Positions 34,835 to 47,080 of a stretch of 64,000 nucleotides of DNA are shown piece by piece. Origin of the DNA: Smittia aterrima (lineage: Eukaryota > Arthropoda > Insecta > Diptera > Chironomidae). Position numbers and translations under genes: made by a program. The first letter of the stretch is position 1. The number at the start of each line of letters is the position of its first letter. Below the pieces are notes generated by a model. The model had not been told where the DNA came from. It made no database searches and saw nothing but the letters and a program-made list of their open reading frames with translations. Location: positions 16,306,854 through 16,370,853 of the forward strand of contig CP093830.1 of assembly GCA_033063855.1 (NCBI GenBank), in the 5' to 3' direction.

Positions 34835-34939
34835 GCTATTCGTTTGCTTAACTTCGTCGTCACATCAATTCCAATCATGATGTCCTTTTTATCTCTGAAA
34901 CATCTTGAAATAAAAAAGGTGAAATGTGATTAAAAGTTT

Positions 34940-35513
34940 TTATTCTTCGACATCTTCTACAGTCTTCTCGATTAATAAATCCGGGTTATCTAGAAGTGAC
35001 GGGTCTACGTCTTCACTCTGCATTTTGAGTTTGACAGCTTGCGAATTTATTCCATATTTCAGCATTTTGAAGTATCGAGCGTATGAGGATGATTCACTGA
35101 TTTTGATGAGATTGTCATTAACGGGTTCACTTGCTTTGGGTTCTTCTTGTTGTGTAGGTAAGGCGCTCTCCTTTGGAATTGTTGGAGGTGGAATGTCATC
35201 AACAACATCTCTTTGTGGCTCTGATTGTTTGAGAGTTTCAACTTCTGGAAGATTTTGCGGAACTAACTTTTCTTCGGTTGGCACTGAAGCCAGCTAAAAT
35301 GACAATGAGTTTTATTAAAGTCAAAAGAGGTTTTCTATGTTCTTGGCTCACCTTTTCTTCTACGATAATTAAATTACTTTCGATTTTATTAAGTTTCCTT
35401 TCTAATTCAAAGAATTTGTCTTCACACTCGGATGAGAACTGATTTAGGAAACTAACTGTAGTAACGAGGAACTCATTGAAGAATGTTTGCATTCGTTTAG
35501 TATTAAGCGCCAT
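34940..35513 (-). CDS. CCDC53: WASH complex subunit 3 (CCDC53)
   Basis: Two exons, 35352-35513 and 34940-35293; 171 aa. The N-terminal half is a coiled coil with the family motif TVSFLNQFSSECEDKFFELERKLNKIE. A proline-rich acidic linker follows, and the C-terminal motif SSYARYFKMLKYGINSQAVKLKM with DPSLLDNPD matches CCDC53. The WASH complex activates Arp2/3 on endosomes and drives actin-dependent sorting. The assignment rests on these two conserved blocks. Confidence 0.9.
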
Positions 35514-36103
35514 CGTAAAAACTAAAATAAAGTTTTTAATAAAAAAACATTCACCGAGATGACAATTTGAGTGAAGTTGGCTGCACCATCAAAAAAAAAG
35601 AAGATATTTCGAAAGTAATTTCTCGTTCATAGAAAATTTTGCATTGCAAAGAACAAAATATCGATTTCTCTTAGATGCCGCTTAGATTCGCTAAATATTT
35701 TTTAAGATTTCGAGAATGATTTTCGCCCGATGAAAAATAGATCTATTAAAAATTTGAGAGGTAAAGTTGTGTTTTCTACTTGTTATTTAGATATGGGAAT
35801 CACACACTTCAATGGGACTTATAAAAAATGTACGAGACTGTCGTTTGAAAAATGCATTCGGTGCACATGTTTTCATATTCTGAAAGAAAAATGTCGCACT
35901 CAATTTAAGCTTTAAATTTTAATGAAAATCTAGTTTGAGTGAAATAAATTTGAGAAGCCTTTTTGACAAATTAAATATTTAAACACAAGCATGAATCAAA
36001 ATCCTTGAATACGTTCTTTTCAAATATGAATTTTTATTTGATAAAGTAACTTTCCATTTAGACAATAAACATTGATAGTGATTTTCGACGAGAGTTTCCA
36101 CAA
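35514..36103. other. Intergenic between CCDC53 and odorant receptor F
   Basis: No coding signal beyond a 61-codon frame at 35730 without domains. It should include the CCDC53 promoter at its left end. Confidence 0.5.
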
Positions 36104-37531
36104 TTAGTTTGTTGTTTGTAACAACGCCAAAAGCGAATAAGTAAATTGCATAATCTGAAATTAAAGTCTTCATTATTATAAGTTCAATTGTACATTCCCA
36201 TTCACACCGTTTGAAGAGTCTGCAAGTCGACAGAGTTGAAGATTCCATTGAAACCTTTGATTCTCTGAGCCATTATCAAGATCAAGAGAAGGTCCTTCTG
36301 ATGTCTTGCTTTCTGATTGTACCATTCAACTTCGTAGACAGCAGCATACAAATTCTCAACGCAAACATTAACGCGATTTCCCATCCAACAGATAACGGCA
36401 ATTTGCGAAAATAGCAAGCAAACGCCCACGACCATCGAAGTAGATCCAAAAGGATCGGCGCTCAAAGTATGGAAACACATGCAAAGGACAAAGGCTGACA
36501 TTGAGAAATCAATAAGGAAACTGAATCTGAATATGGCTCGAACTTCATTTAACCAATCTATGACTCGATAGCTTCGTAAAATGATTTTTTTCACTTGGTC
36601 GTCGATCAAATTCTCATCCGTTGCTTCTTGTTGAAACATTCTCTTAACTTGAGAGCTCAAAGCGTCGATTTCCCAACAAGAATAGTTCATTACCATCAAA
36701 GTGTATAAAGAATAAAAGTAAACGTAAGCGGCACCGCAATTTGCCATCACGAATTGTTGAATATATTGAATGAACCACTTAGGAGTCATGAAAGGTCCAA
36801 TAGGCAAATAAACAAACTTGAAGTTGTAGGGCATTTGATGCTTATTGATATCTTTGATGAAAAAAACTCCAGTTGATAGAAAAAAACTGTAAATAATAAT
36901 TGCAACGACACTGGCGAATGTCACACGGAATTCCTTCTTCATCCAGTCAATTGAAAGCGACCAATCTTCGTCAGTAGTTCGGAGTTGCTCTCTAAGAAGA
37001 TTTAATCATTAAAAAATTTATTAAAATCTGACTACCTAGTTGTTGCTAATAATTTTTCGGTTTCTTTAAGAAGTCAAATCGTTAGCGAGAAATTTCTAAA
37101 TTTAAAACTTTCCCACCTCTCTTTGATAATTTTCTCAATGATAACTTGAATCCTCGATCTTAGAAGAAATAACAACGTCATGTAAGCAAAGTGCCGAGAA
37201 ATTTGAACTTGAAATACAAAATATCAGAAAAATGAACAATTCAAACAAAGATTCTTACGAAGGACAGCCACGTTTTCACAGAGCTCAGTCTGTGTTAAAC
37301 CAGAAGTATAAACGTAGGATCCAATTCCAACCAGAAATTTTGCATGCGTGATTAAAATCAAAATAAAACTTTTAAGAAAACTTTGGTTACAATCGCTTTT
37401 TAGAAGTAAATATTTTTTTACATTTTTGTTAATTTTCCTTGAGCATTAAAAGGATTCAAAAAACTCCACACAACTTGAAAAACTTTAACAATTCGAGTTG
37501 CATGAACGGATGGTTCTTCGACGAGTTCCAT
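36104..37531 (-). CDS. Insect odorant receptor (7tm_6), subfamily 2 copy F
   Basis: Five exons: 37422-37531, 37259-37368, 37117-37207, 36208-36991, 36104-36154; 381 aa. All but the second exon equal those of the receptor at 27524-28902 in length, and the introns fall at the same places. The N-terminus is MELVEEPSVHATRIVKVFQV; later blocks include PIGPFMTPKWFIQYIQQFV, YSCWEIDALSSQVKRMFQQE, GNRVNVCVENLYAAVYEVEW and GFNGIFNSVDLQTLQT, ending IMQFTYSLLALLQTTN. It lies 7 kb from the main cluster beyond three housekeeping genes. Function as for the family. Confidence 0.92.
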
Positions 37532-38412
37532 TTCTTTAGTTGAAGAAAATTTGGTTTTACTAGCTCAACTTACAAACGACAAATGAGAAATGAAGAGCTC
37601 ACGAAAGCTTTTATACGAAAGTTTTTTTTCTCCCTAGTTTGCCGGGAAAGTGATTCGATTTCTATCGTCGATATAAGAACTTCGATTTTAATTTTATATT
37701 TATGATGTGAACTGGCAAATGCAATATATTTCAATATGTTGCTTCATAACATTGAAATTTTCATTTCTGCTGTAAAAAAATTAGAGCAAATACAAATAAA
37801 TAATAATTAATAAATTTTTTGTTCCTTATTGCCATAATTTTAACACATTGTTTTTTCTTTACACAATAAATGATGGCTCTTAATCAAGAAACAAGTTATT
37901 TCCGTTGACTAGTCGACTCATCGTTTCAAAATTTCAGGAAATTTCCCAAAAGTGGCCGTTTTAAATTTTTACCGTTAAATTGAAGTTTATTGCATTTTTC
38001 TTGCTAATTAGAGATTTCTTGAGAATGTTTTTATTTGAGTATTTAACCATTTACTAGGCCTTCATTTCGTAACTACATAATAGTTTGATACATATCGAAA
38101 TTCTAGAGTTATTAAGTTCCTCGATTTGCTCAGAAATGCTAACTGTGCTACTTGTTTCTTAAAAACACTTTTATCGACTCAGTTTAGCTTTTTATTGCTG
38201 ATATCATGCTTTAGATCATTAGTTATTGACAACTTAACAACTTAAGGGTCGACAGAAGGCTAAATTAAGCTTAATTAAAAAATCCATTTAACGGAAAAAT
38301 TTAAAGCTAGAAAAGTGAAGTTGGCTGCGCCTCAAAACTTTTCAACGTATTTTTGTGTTGAAGCTTCTCCGGAAAAAAATAATTTTACATAGTTTATTTC
38401 TGAAGCTTAACG
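37532..38412. other. Intergenic between divergent odorant receptor F and mars
   Basis: AT-rich with no supportable coding exon. It should hold both promoters. Confidence 0.5.
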
Positions 38413-40221
38413 ATGGAAGAACGCAAAAAACTTTACAAAGCAGGAGCTAGCTCTAGAGCTAATCCGACGCTCTCTGAAAGACGAATTAATTTCAAGGGAC
38501 GACGAATTAATGCACGACAAGACAAATTTGCAGCTGGGAGACAAATTCTGTAAGTCAGATGTCAATTTTTACGATTAAAGTAAGTTTTTATAAAAATCTT
38601 TACTTGTAGACTCGAAGAAACACCTGGAAGACTCAAGAAAGCGACAGACACTAAGAACAAGAATGATCACGTTCAAAAACTGAAGGAATATCGTTTGTTA
38701 AAAAACACACAAGCACTCGATAAAATTCAAAAGAAAAAATCTCCTTTCGTTGTTGCTGTTCCTGTTGGACGCTGGGTTGAAAAGAAGGAACGTGTAGCTC
38801 AACCGCGTCTCGATGTAAATCAAACTCCAGTTCGCAATGCTCTAATGAATGAGCGAGTGTTGAAAAAGTCCACTGTTAAAGATCTTTATGCAAAATCAAC
38901 AGCCAAGAAGGAGAATGTAATGGTCTTTGGTAAAAGTTTTGATTCGTCTAGACCTATGAAATCAAAGAAGAAGATCCTTGGCGAGTTAAACGCTGTTCTT
39001 CAATCTTCAAACGAGGAGCCACAACCGATAGATCTTAACAGTACTTTCGAAGTTTTACCAGAACTTGATGATGAACAAATCAATGCCCCAATCAAACGTT
39101 TACGACGAAGCAATTCAGTTCCAGAAATTACACGTAAGGTTAAATTTGTTAAGACATTTACACCACCGACCAAAGCAGTTGCTAAAAAGGAATTGGTTAA
39201 GAAACCACTCTCTAAAGCAGTTTCTTTAAAAAGAATTGTCGTGTCAAACAACACAGTTAAGCCCAACATTGCCTCCACCTCTCGAGCAGTCCTAAATGCT
39301 GTCAAGACTAAGACAGTCGCTAAGAAAACTGCTGCGAAAATCGTTAAACCAATTGCTTCAGGTCCTGCTCGCGTTGTCGTTAAGCCCAAAGCCGTTGAAG
39401 AAGTTGCAAAGCCAGAAGATCAAGAAGAAAATCAAGTGAAACAATGGAGACTTACATCGAAGAAGATTGAAGTTAAGCGCTCTCCAACTTTTACTCTGTA
39501 TAAATCAATGTTGGACACACAAATCGCTTATCTTAGAATCCAACTCAATGAAATCGAAACTGACAAAGAAAAGTTCATTGAGAGCGTCGATGAAGAGAAA
39601 CAAATTTCAATTCATGCATCGATTCAACAAGGCAATCTAATGTTGTCGGAGAAGTTGAGAAAATTCTCTGAACTACTAGACAAATATGAAACTGACTTGA
39701 GCAATCCTGAAAATCCAAAAGGCCTCTCATCAGATGATATCGAAAACTATTGGAGTCTGCTCTACGATGAGATTGATGAAACAAAGAAATCATTGGATGA
39801 GATTCGAGAAATGAAGAAGAAAGGAAGTGAGATCAAGAAGCGTCGATCCAGACGAAACTATAACCCAGAAGAAGGAACTCCTAAAAGAAGTAAACGCATC
39901 GCTGAAAATGTAGACACTCCAAAGTAAGTAATCAAAGATTTTTTTCTTGTCATTCTAGATAATAATAGTTATATTTATTTTAGACATCATGATTCGTGCT
40001 TTGGTTGTGTCGCTGTATCTGCATCTAGAGTCAACACACCTCGCTCCAACAAACGACGAACGACTATGAAGAAGAGCGTTCTTTTCGTGCAAGACACTCC
40101 TAAAGGTATTACTGGAAGACGATCGAGCAAACGCTATAAGGCCACTCCAAAGCGAAGCCTCATCCGAATGGATGCAATGGATGATGATGAAGCTGTCGAA
40201 TTAGACGAACATCTCATGTAA
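38413..40221 (+). CDS. mars: Mitotic spindle protein of the HURP/DLGAP5 (GKAP) family, mars orthologue
   Basis: Three exons, 38413-38549, 38610-39923 and 39984-40221; 562 aa. The N-terminal third is highly basic and contains VAVPVGRWVEKKE, corresponding to the short conserved FKVGRY-type motif of HURP. The middle is Lys/Ala/Val-rich and disordered, as expected for a microtubule-binding region. Around residues 315-425 a helical region (KSMLDTQIAYLRIQLNEIET ... LRKFSELLDKYE ... DDIENYWSLLYDEIDE) matches the GKAP domain. HURP/Mars stabilises kinetochore microtubules and spindles in a Ran- and Aurora-regulated way. The C-terminal exon is basic with several TP motifs, possible kinase sites. Family call good, one-to-one orthology likely. 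Confidence 0.8.
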
Positions 40222-40340
40222 TCGCGAAGCTGGCTGCTGGAAGCAATTATTCTATTCTGTACTTTATGAAAATCATTCTTTATTTCTCATTCATTTTAAT
40301 ATCACTTCTTGTTTTTTGAAAATGTTAAATTTAAATAAAA

Positions 40341-41660
40341 TTAGTTTAATATCAACCGGAATCCGAATTTGTTGATCACTGCTTGCTTTTGTTCTTCACT
40401 TAGAGCAAGAAAAGTTTCTCCAGGAGCAACACGTTGAACGATTTTGAGATATTTGATGTTGGAGGGAAAAAGTGGATCGCAGATAAAATTTAGAACATCC
40501 GATGTCAGTCTCTGTGGATCGTAGTTTATCTCAAGGTATTTCAGATTCCTGAAGTCATTGCATATAATTGCGAAATGATCATTTGTTATGGATTCATCCT
40601 TAACGACGATCTTTTCAATTGAAGGATTCCGTCTTGCTAATCCTTGCCAATCGTTCGTAGATTGACTTCCATCTGTGAGAACTAGTCGCTTTAGATTATT
40701 GAATTGAATGTAATTGAAGAAGTCACCACTGCAATAAGTGAGAAATAACGATTCCAATTTCGGCCATTGAAGTTGAAGCTGAACAATATTTGCTGGTTCA
40801 AGCTGGCTGTTCATTTCGATCTCCAGACATTTGACATTTTTAAAGTAACTTAGCAGCAAGTTATAGTCTCCTGGCTCTGCTGTATTTTTGCAAATGTTTA
40901 GAAACTCAACGCTTTCGTTTCGAAGATTCAATTCACGGACTTGGCTCATGTCAACTCGATCAGCTTCAAGATGTAATCTTTTGATCCTATTAAGATCCTG
41001 TGTCAAGATGGTCAGCAATTCTTCATCGACTGACGAGACGTGAAGAAAGTCAATCGTTCTTATGTTGAGCTGTGTTTTTAGAAACATTTTGGTCGACACA
41101 GGAACGCTTTCAGTTGGTGGAAGTAGCGACAGCTTTTCGAGATTAGATCCTTCCAAAAACTTCAGAAAAGCAAAGTCAGAGTTTCTAAGATTAAGCTTCT
41201 TCAGCCTTCTCAACTGTGGTGCTTCAATCTGTGGCATGTCCTCTTGATTCTTTTTGATGAAGGTTGTGAAAATTGATAGAGATTCTAGTTGCTCTAGAGA
41301 GTCCAGCAGCTTCAGAAACACTTCCGCAGATACGATGCATCTCACCATCTCAAGTGATTTGATCTCAAAACCTTTCAAAACATCAACGAAGCTCTCGCTG
41401 ATTTTATAGTTGAACTTGAAACAAACTGCTTGATGCTTTCTTTTACTTTTTCTAATTGACACCGAATCTGATTTTTCTGAAATGATCAAATTCATTTTTC
41501 TCATCAGAACAGGCGAGTTACTAATAATTTCATTGAACTTGTTTGAAACTAAGGTCAACGGAAGCACTTTGCAGTACTCAAAGATCTCGATAATGATCTC
41601 ATTTGGTATTTCATTCAATAAAACCATTTTCAAATTTCTTGGAACAACTTCTTCTTTCAT
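40341..41660 (-). CDS. F-box and leucine-rich-repeat protein 1
   Basis: Single exon, 439 aa. The start is the ATG at 41660 (MKEEVVPRN); the only longer frame begins with TTG. The N-terminal F-box (MVLLNEIPNEIIIEIFEYCKVLPLTLVSNKF, about residues 12-45) should bind Skp1. The rest is a string of irregular LRRs (LEKLSLLPP, IKRLHLEADRV, VKCLEIEMNS, LKYLEINYDP) likely to bind a substrate for SCF ubiquitination. It is distantly related to the gene at 56870. It converges with mars, the stops lying 119 bp apart. Substrate unknown. Confidence 0.85.
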   Translation of the reverse strand: MKEEVVPRNLKMVLLNEIPNEIIIEIFEYCKVLPLTLVSNKFNEIISNSPVLMRKMNLIISEKSDSVSIRKSKRKHQAVCFKFNYKISESFVDVLKGFEIKSLEMVRCIVSAEVFLKLLDSLEQLESLSIFTTFIKKNQEDMPQIEAPQLRRLKKLNLRNSDFAFLKFLEGSNLEKLSLLPPTESVPVSTKMFLKTQLNIRTIDFLHVSSVDEELLTILTQDLNRIKRLHLEADRVDMSQVRELNLRNESVEFLNICKNTAEPGDYNLLLSYFKNVKCLEIEMNSQLEPANIVQLQLQWPKLESLFLTYCSGDFFNYIQFNNLKRLVLTDGSQSTNDWQGLARRNPSIEKIVVKDESITNDHFAIICNDFRNLKYLEINYDPQRLTSDVLNFICDPLFPSNIKYLKIVQRVAPGETFLALSEEQKQAVINKFGFRLILN

Positions 41661-41912
41661 TCGAAAATAACAAAACAAAGTTTTGCGAAAATATTTTCAA
41701 ATTTAAGCTAACACGTGATAAGTTTAAATAACTGAAAAGAAAAGAGTTTGTGATAGTGAAATGCAATTTTATTGAAAAATTTCTCGTGACACTAGTTTTG
41801 CATGAAATTGAAGCCAGATCGGATTCGGTTAAAAGAATTCTTGTAAGTAAGAAATAAAATTGAAAGATTTTCCATTGAATCGTTAAAAATTGTTAAAAAC
41901 TCCTTTTCATGT

Positions 41913-44900
41913 TTAATATTCATCGCCTTCACCGACTTCTTCAGTTGAATCAACTCCGACTTCCTCGTAATCCTTCTCCAAAGCAGCTAAATCTTCACGT
42001 GCTTCTGAGAATTCTCCTTCTTCCATTCCCTCGCCGACATACCAGTGAACGAAAGCGCGCTTGGCGTACATCAAATCGAATTTGTGATCCAAACGAGCCC
42101 ACGCCTCAGCGATGGCAGTGGTATTTGACAACATGCAAACAGCGCGTTGGACCTTAGCCAAATCACCTCCTGGAACGACTGTTGGTGGCTGATAGTTGAT
42201 TCCGACTTTGAATCCAGTTGGACACCAATCAACGAATTGGATGGATCGCTTAGTTTTGATGGTAGCGATGGCAGCGTTGACGTCTTTAGGGACGACATCT
42301 CCACGGTACAACATACAACAAGCCATATACTTTCCGTGACGAGGATCGCACTTAACCATTTGATTTGCTGGCTCGAAGCAAGCGTTGGTGATCTCAGCAA
42401 CGGTAAGTTGCTCGTGGTAAGCCTTCTCTGAAGAGATAACTGGCGCGTAAGTTGCGAGAGGGAAGTGAATACGTGGATATGGAACCAAATTGGTTTGGAA
42501 TTCAGTAAGATCAACATTCAAGGCCCCATCGAAACGAAGTGAAGCGGTGATTGACGAAACAATTTGTCCAATCAAACGATTCAAGTTCGTATAAGTTGGA
42601 CGCTCGATGTCCAAGTTACGGCGGCAGATATCGTAAATGGCTTCATTGTCGACCATAAAGGCACAATCTGAATGCTCCAAAGTGGTGTGAGTCGTCAAGA
42701 TTGAGTTGTATGGTTCGACGACAGCGGTCGAGACTTGGGGAGCTGCATAACAAATAAACAATTATTATTATGGGTCAATGAACTATTTCATGTGTGAAGT
42801 TATCGCGATGGGAAAATCTATGCCACGCGCATTATAAAAGCGAATTGCATGTTCAGGAGTGAAAACACTTCCCATGGATTATACGGAGAACGAACTCACC
42901 TGGATAAATCGAGAATTCCAACTTTGACTTCTTGCCGTAGTCAACGGACAAACGTTCCATCAAAAGAGATGTGAATCCTGATCCTGTTCCACCTCCGAAG
43001 GAATGGAAAACCAAAAAGCCTTGAAGTCCAGTACATTGATCAGCGAGTTTACGAATGCGATCCAAAACAATGTCAACGATTTCCTTTCCGATCGTGTAGT
43101 GACCACGAGCGTAGTTGTTAGCAGCATCTTCTTTGCCGGTAATCAATTGTTCTGGATGGAAAAGTTGTCGGTATGTACCAGTGCGAACTTCATCGACGAC
43201 AGTTGGCTCCAAATCGACGAACACAGCGCGAGGGACATGTTTTCCAGCGCCAGTTTCAGAGAAGAAGGTGTTGAAGGAATCATCTCCTCCTCCGATTGTC
43301 TTGTCAGAGGGCATTTGACCATCTGGTTGAATACCGTGCTCGAGACAGTAGAGCTCCCAGCAAGCATTTCCGATTTGGACTCCGGCTTGACCGATATGAA
43401 CTGAAATACACTCGCGCTGTAAAGAAAAGGAAAAAAATTAAAGCGACGACAAACATTCCGATGATTTATTACGCGATAAGTTGAAACGTTCTAATTTGAG
43501 AGAAAAGATTTTCCAGAGGAAATTCTCTGACGTTTCTTAATTATCCGCTTGAAATTAACTCAATTATTCGAAATTTGTCGGAAAAATTGAAAATAGAAAG
43601 AGTTCAGTGAACCTGCAGTCGAGAAGTTGCAACAAAACGTTTTCAATTTCCACGCTTCAAACCGATTCGTTACGCAATCTCTCAATCCAAAGCGATTCAA
43701 ATTATCCTCGCTCTTCTCTTATCAACATCGAACAAAAATTGTTTCTTGATTAGAAAACTCGGCAATTTCATGGAAAAACAGGTCAGCGGCGATCGACTTC
43801 CTTGACAGCGGCGAGTCCATTTTTCTGGTCAATCAATGTTATTACGTATCGCGTGCGCGAAGTAAATTTATGATAATGGAAGAAGGACGAAAACGTTCAA
43901 CCTCGCACGTGAGAAATACTTTTCAATCATAAAAGTTGCAAAAGGCTACTTAAGTAGTTTTCTCACGCTCGCCTTGATTTAAGTCACAACATTGTAATTT
44001 TCTCCTGAAAAATGTTTGCTCGGTAAACAATGCATCAAATACTTCTTGACGGCAACATGATGATTTCAACTTTTTGGAGTATTCGCCGATTTCGGGTTGA
44101 TTCTCAATTAATTTTTTTATGTTTCACTACACAAGTTGTGAATCAAAACATTAAATTCATTTCATGATTGACGTGCATGTCTTTCGCGAAATGTTCTGAT
44201 GGCAATAAAACGAAAATTTCATTCACACACGAAATCATGAACCGAGTTAACTTTTAGACATGTCAAATGGGTTTTCTTGTGATTTCAATGTGGCGTTTAA
44301 AGTAATTCTCTAAAGACGTCGTTAAACATAATGTTTATGTCAAACACTCAACTTTCGATGAGAGATTATTTTAAGATTGTTTACATCTGCATGCACATTG
44401 AAAACATTGTTTACGATAAACTCGTCGTAAAGTTCTTGGAAACCTCAAACTTGTTCTGAAGCGACAATGTCGAAATGTTCACAACTCAATTTTGTGACAT
44501 GATCGGCGAATATTTCACTTGATGAATAAATTATCGTTTATTAGTGATCGCGAGACATCAAATTGATCACTAATGTGATAGAGTCGATGAATAAATTTTC
44601 TGTTATGTAAATTGAAATAATGTTGCATTTGCTTTTAATCAGAAAGCAGAGCTTAATAATTTTTAATTCTAATGCCCCACAAAAATCATGGAAATGAGGC
44701 TCGGGAAATTCCTTTACATTTTCTAATATTCAACAATTTGCCCTCGATTCAGAAACTACGGAACAATTGGTTGTTGACACACAATGGCACTGAACACAAA
44801 CAATTTCAAAAGCGAGAAATTCTCAGTCCGAGTCGGTTCAAATGAAATGAAAAGGAAAGTTTTCTTTTCCGACATGCCAAGGATAATCGCGGTCCTTGCT

Positions 44901-46708
44901 CTTCTTTTGCTTTCCGCCTTACGTGACGAATTATTCAGAGAACGTGTGTCTAGCCTCGCCGGCTTCATTAAATCGTAAACTTTCCCCGCATGGTGACTCA
45001 CTCACATCCTTTTCGTGGAATTAAAGTCGCTCAGTGTAATTGAAACTCGATCCACTCGAAAAGTCGCAGTTCGCACACACCCTTCTCGTCGTTTCGTTAT
45101 TCACGGTCGTGGCTATTGCCACTTGGGCAATAACGTCGGCTTAGAACGAATGACAAATTGAAATCTCATAAATTTCGTGACTTTTCTCGTTTATGAGCGA
45201 CCGACGTTCTGTGGAGCGTGCAACCTTAAACACGCTTTACATGTCTAACAAAGATTGCGTCGCCGATGATGACATCTTGGTTCACTCTATTTAAGGAAAA
45301 TAAATCAATTTCCAACTAATAAAATTATCATAAAAAAAATTAAAGATCATCGACCCGCGAAAAGGTGCAGGATACGAACTTTACGATCGTTTGTCTTCTT
45401 AAATTTCAAATTTCCGCTTGAGACAAAACGCTCGAATTACCGAAATGCGGTTGGCGATAAAAATCGCTGCAATTATCCATTGTTCTCTAGCTCAACTCAA
45501 TTAAACTGTCGTCGAGAGTAATTAGGCGTTGTTAGCTCTAGATTTGACCATAAAGTCGATTCACTCATGTCGTTTTTTACATTAAATTAAATAAATTTGG
45601 TCAAATTCGCGTTAATTGACGGCCCGCTCTCTAAATTTTCGAGTTTGTCCAAAACTGTCGACGATTCGCGAATGAGATTAAATCTATTTAAGATAGTTAA
45701 GCTTGACATCCCACAAACGTTTCTATTCGAACGACATTTAAGTTCAATCATTCCGATGATCGGGAAAGAAATTAAGTGAACTGTGACCGAAGCGAAGACG
45801 ATCAATTGTTCTTACATAAGCAGACATCGATTGATGAGACGAAGCATCAACAACAATGAAATAATTAAACTCCAATCGATTTAAGCCTACTCAGAAACTC
45901 GTCTCCACAATCAATTTCGGAAAGATCAACTCAATTTTCGATGCACATTTAGCTGAAACTAATCATGTGCATCGGAGGTTTCATCAGCAGGAAGGTCTCG
46001 CCCAAATCAAATCGAACTTAATGACAACAAAGTTTTTGTTGATTCAAATTTGCGATGCTCTTACTTTCCGCTTCAAAGATCTTCAGAAGCAAAATGTTTT
46101 CTCGATGTTTGCCTCGTCTCGATTGAATTAATTAGCATTCAAAATATATTTCAGGAAAGCGAACAGTTATCATCGACACCACTTTGCATTTTTCGAAGCT
46201 GTTAAGAGTCTGGCGTTTCAATTTAATTTAATTAGCATTTTCCTACAAATCATTGAATGATTTATTTGCTCTTTGAGGTGTCAAAATATTAATTAAAACG
46301 ATGAACCTTTCTTTTAGAATCATTTTGTTTTGAATCTGGTTGATATGTCCAACATCTTATTTCCACCGTTAGTTAATCATCAATTCGATTTTTTCGAGAG
46401 ACATGCTAAGAAGCTGTTTTATGGTCGGAAAATAAATTTTGGTTGTCGATCCTAATGGAACTTCTCGTTTCATTTATTGAGTTAACCAGTTCGTTTGGGA
46501 GCCTTTACAAAAGTTTGTTGAACGATTAAGAAGACGAATCGATTTAAGTCGCAACAACTTGTTTTTTTTTATCTCGAAAGTCAACTTGAAAGAATTGATT
46601 AATCAGAAAGTTTTTGACTCGTTGAATATTCATTAGGATTGCTGGTCAAAACAGAACGGAGTCGACGTTCTTATCCAAGAAAAGTTCGAATTTATTCTCA
46701 CTCACCAT
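41913..46708 (-). CDS. alphaTub: Alpha-tubulin
   Basis: Coding exons 46706-46708 (ATG only), 42900-43416 and 41913-42742; 449 aa, the canonical length. The second exon opens with RECISVHIGQAGVQIGNACW and so lacks its own start. The ATG is placed at 46708 because GAAAATG|GTGAGTGAG is the only ATG-donor match found upstream with a good context; an intron right after the ATG is also known in Drosophila alphaTub84B. GTP-binding GGGTGSG, Lys40 (MPSDKTIGGGDD), catalytic Glu254 region and the C-terminal acidic tail ending in Tyr (EEVGEGDEY) are all present. It forms the alpha half of the microtubule heterodimer. The exon 1 position is inference; the rest is certain. Confidence 0.93.
43417..46705 (-). 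other. First intron of alpha-tubulin, 3.3 kb
   Basis: Far longer than any other intron resolved in this window. No exon-like open frame was convincing; the 60-80-codon frames at 44756-45001, 45587-45805 and similar overlap both strands. Given its place in a highly expressed gene it may carry enhancers, but I see no specific motif to name. Confidence 0.6.
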
Positions 46709-46860
46709 TTTCACAGATTTTTTTTTCCACAAAACTGTTTTTACTTAAAAACTTCGAGCTGAAGAAGGAAAGTCCACCGAGATTTGTTAGCAATGGAACA
46801 AACAATGAACGAATAATGAAGTCGCTCGAGATATTTTCGCGGCCTTTTATAATCCAAAGC
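46709..46860 (-). promoter_or_regulatory. Alpha-tubulin core promoter with TATA box
   Basis: Reading the minus strand, TATAAAAG (46844-46851) lies about 135 bp before the proposed ATG at 46708, leaving roughly 105 nt of 5' UTR if transcription starts about 30 bp downstream. The TATA box is flanked by GC-rich sequence (GGATTATAAAAGGCCGCG), a typical setting. Confidence 0.65.
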
Positions 46861-47080
46861 CGGCTCGGTAACCGAAAAAAGCCGAAGCTTCTTCTCTTCG
46901 TTCGCGCAACATAAATTTTCGTTTTCTCTTCGTTCTCTCGTGTTCTTTGCTTCGTGGATATTAATGAAGGCTTCCAGCTATATGTAAACAAGAATAAAAT
47001 CAACTGAAACGACTCTCAATTTTTTTCTTCTAATCAACGAAAATTTATTTGTTTTTGAATTAATGGAAAATAAACTTTCT

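Noticed and set aside
44756..46999. Small frames (60-101 codons) within and upstream of the alpha-tubulin intron
   Set aside because: Overlapping on both strands and without domains; the frame at 46698-47003 crosses the proposed promoter and start of alpha-tubulin.
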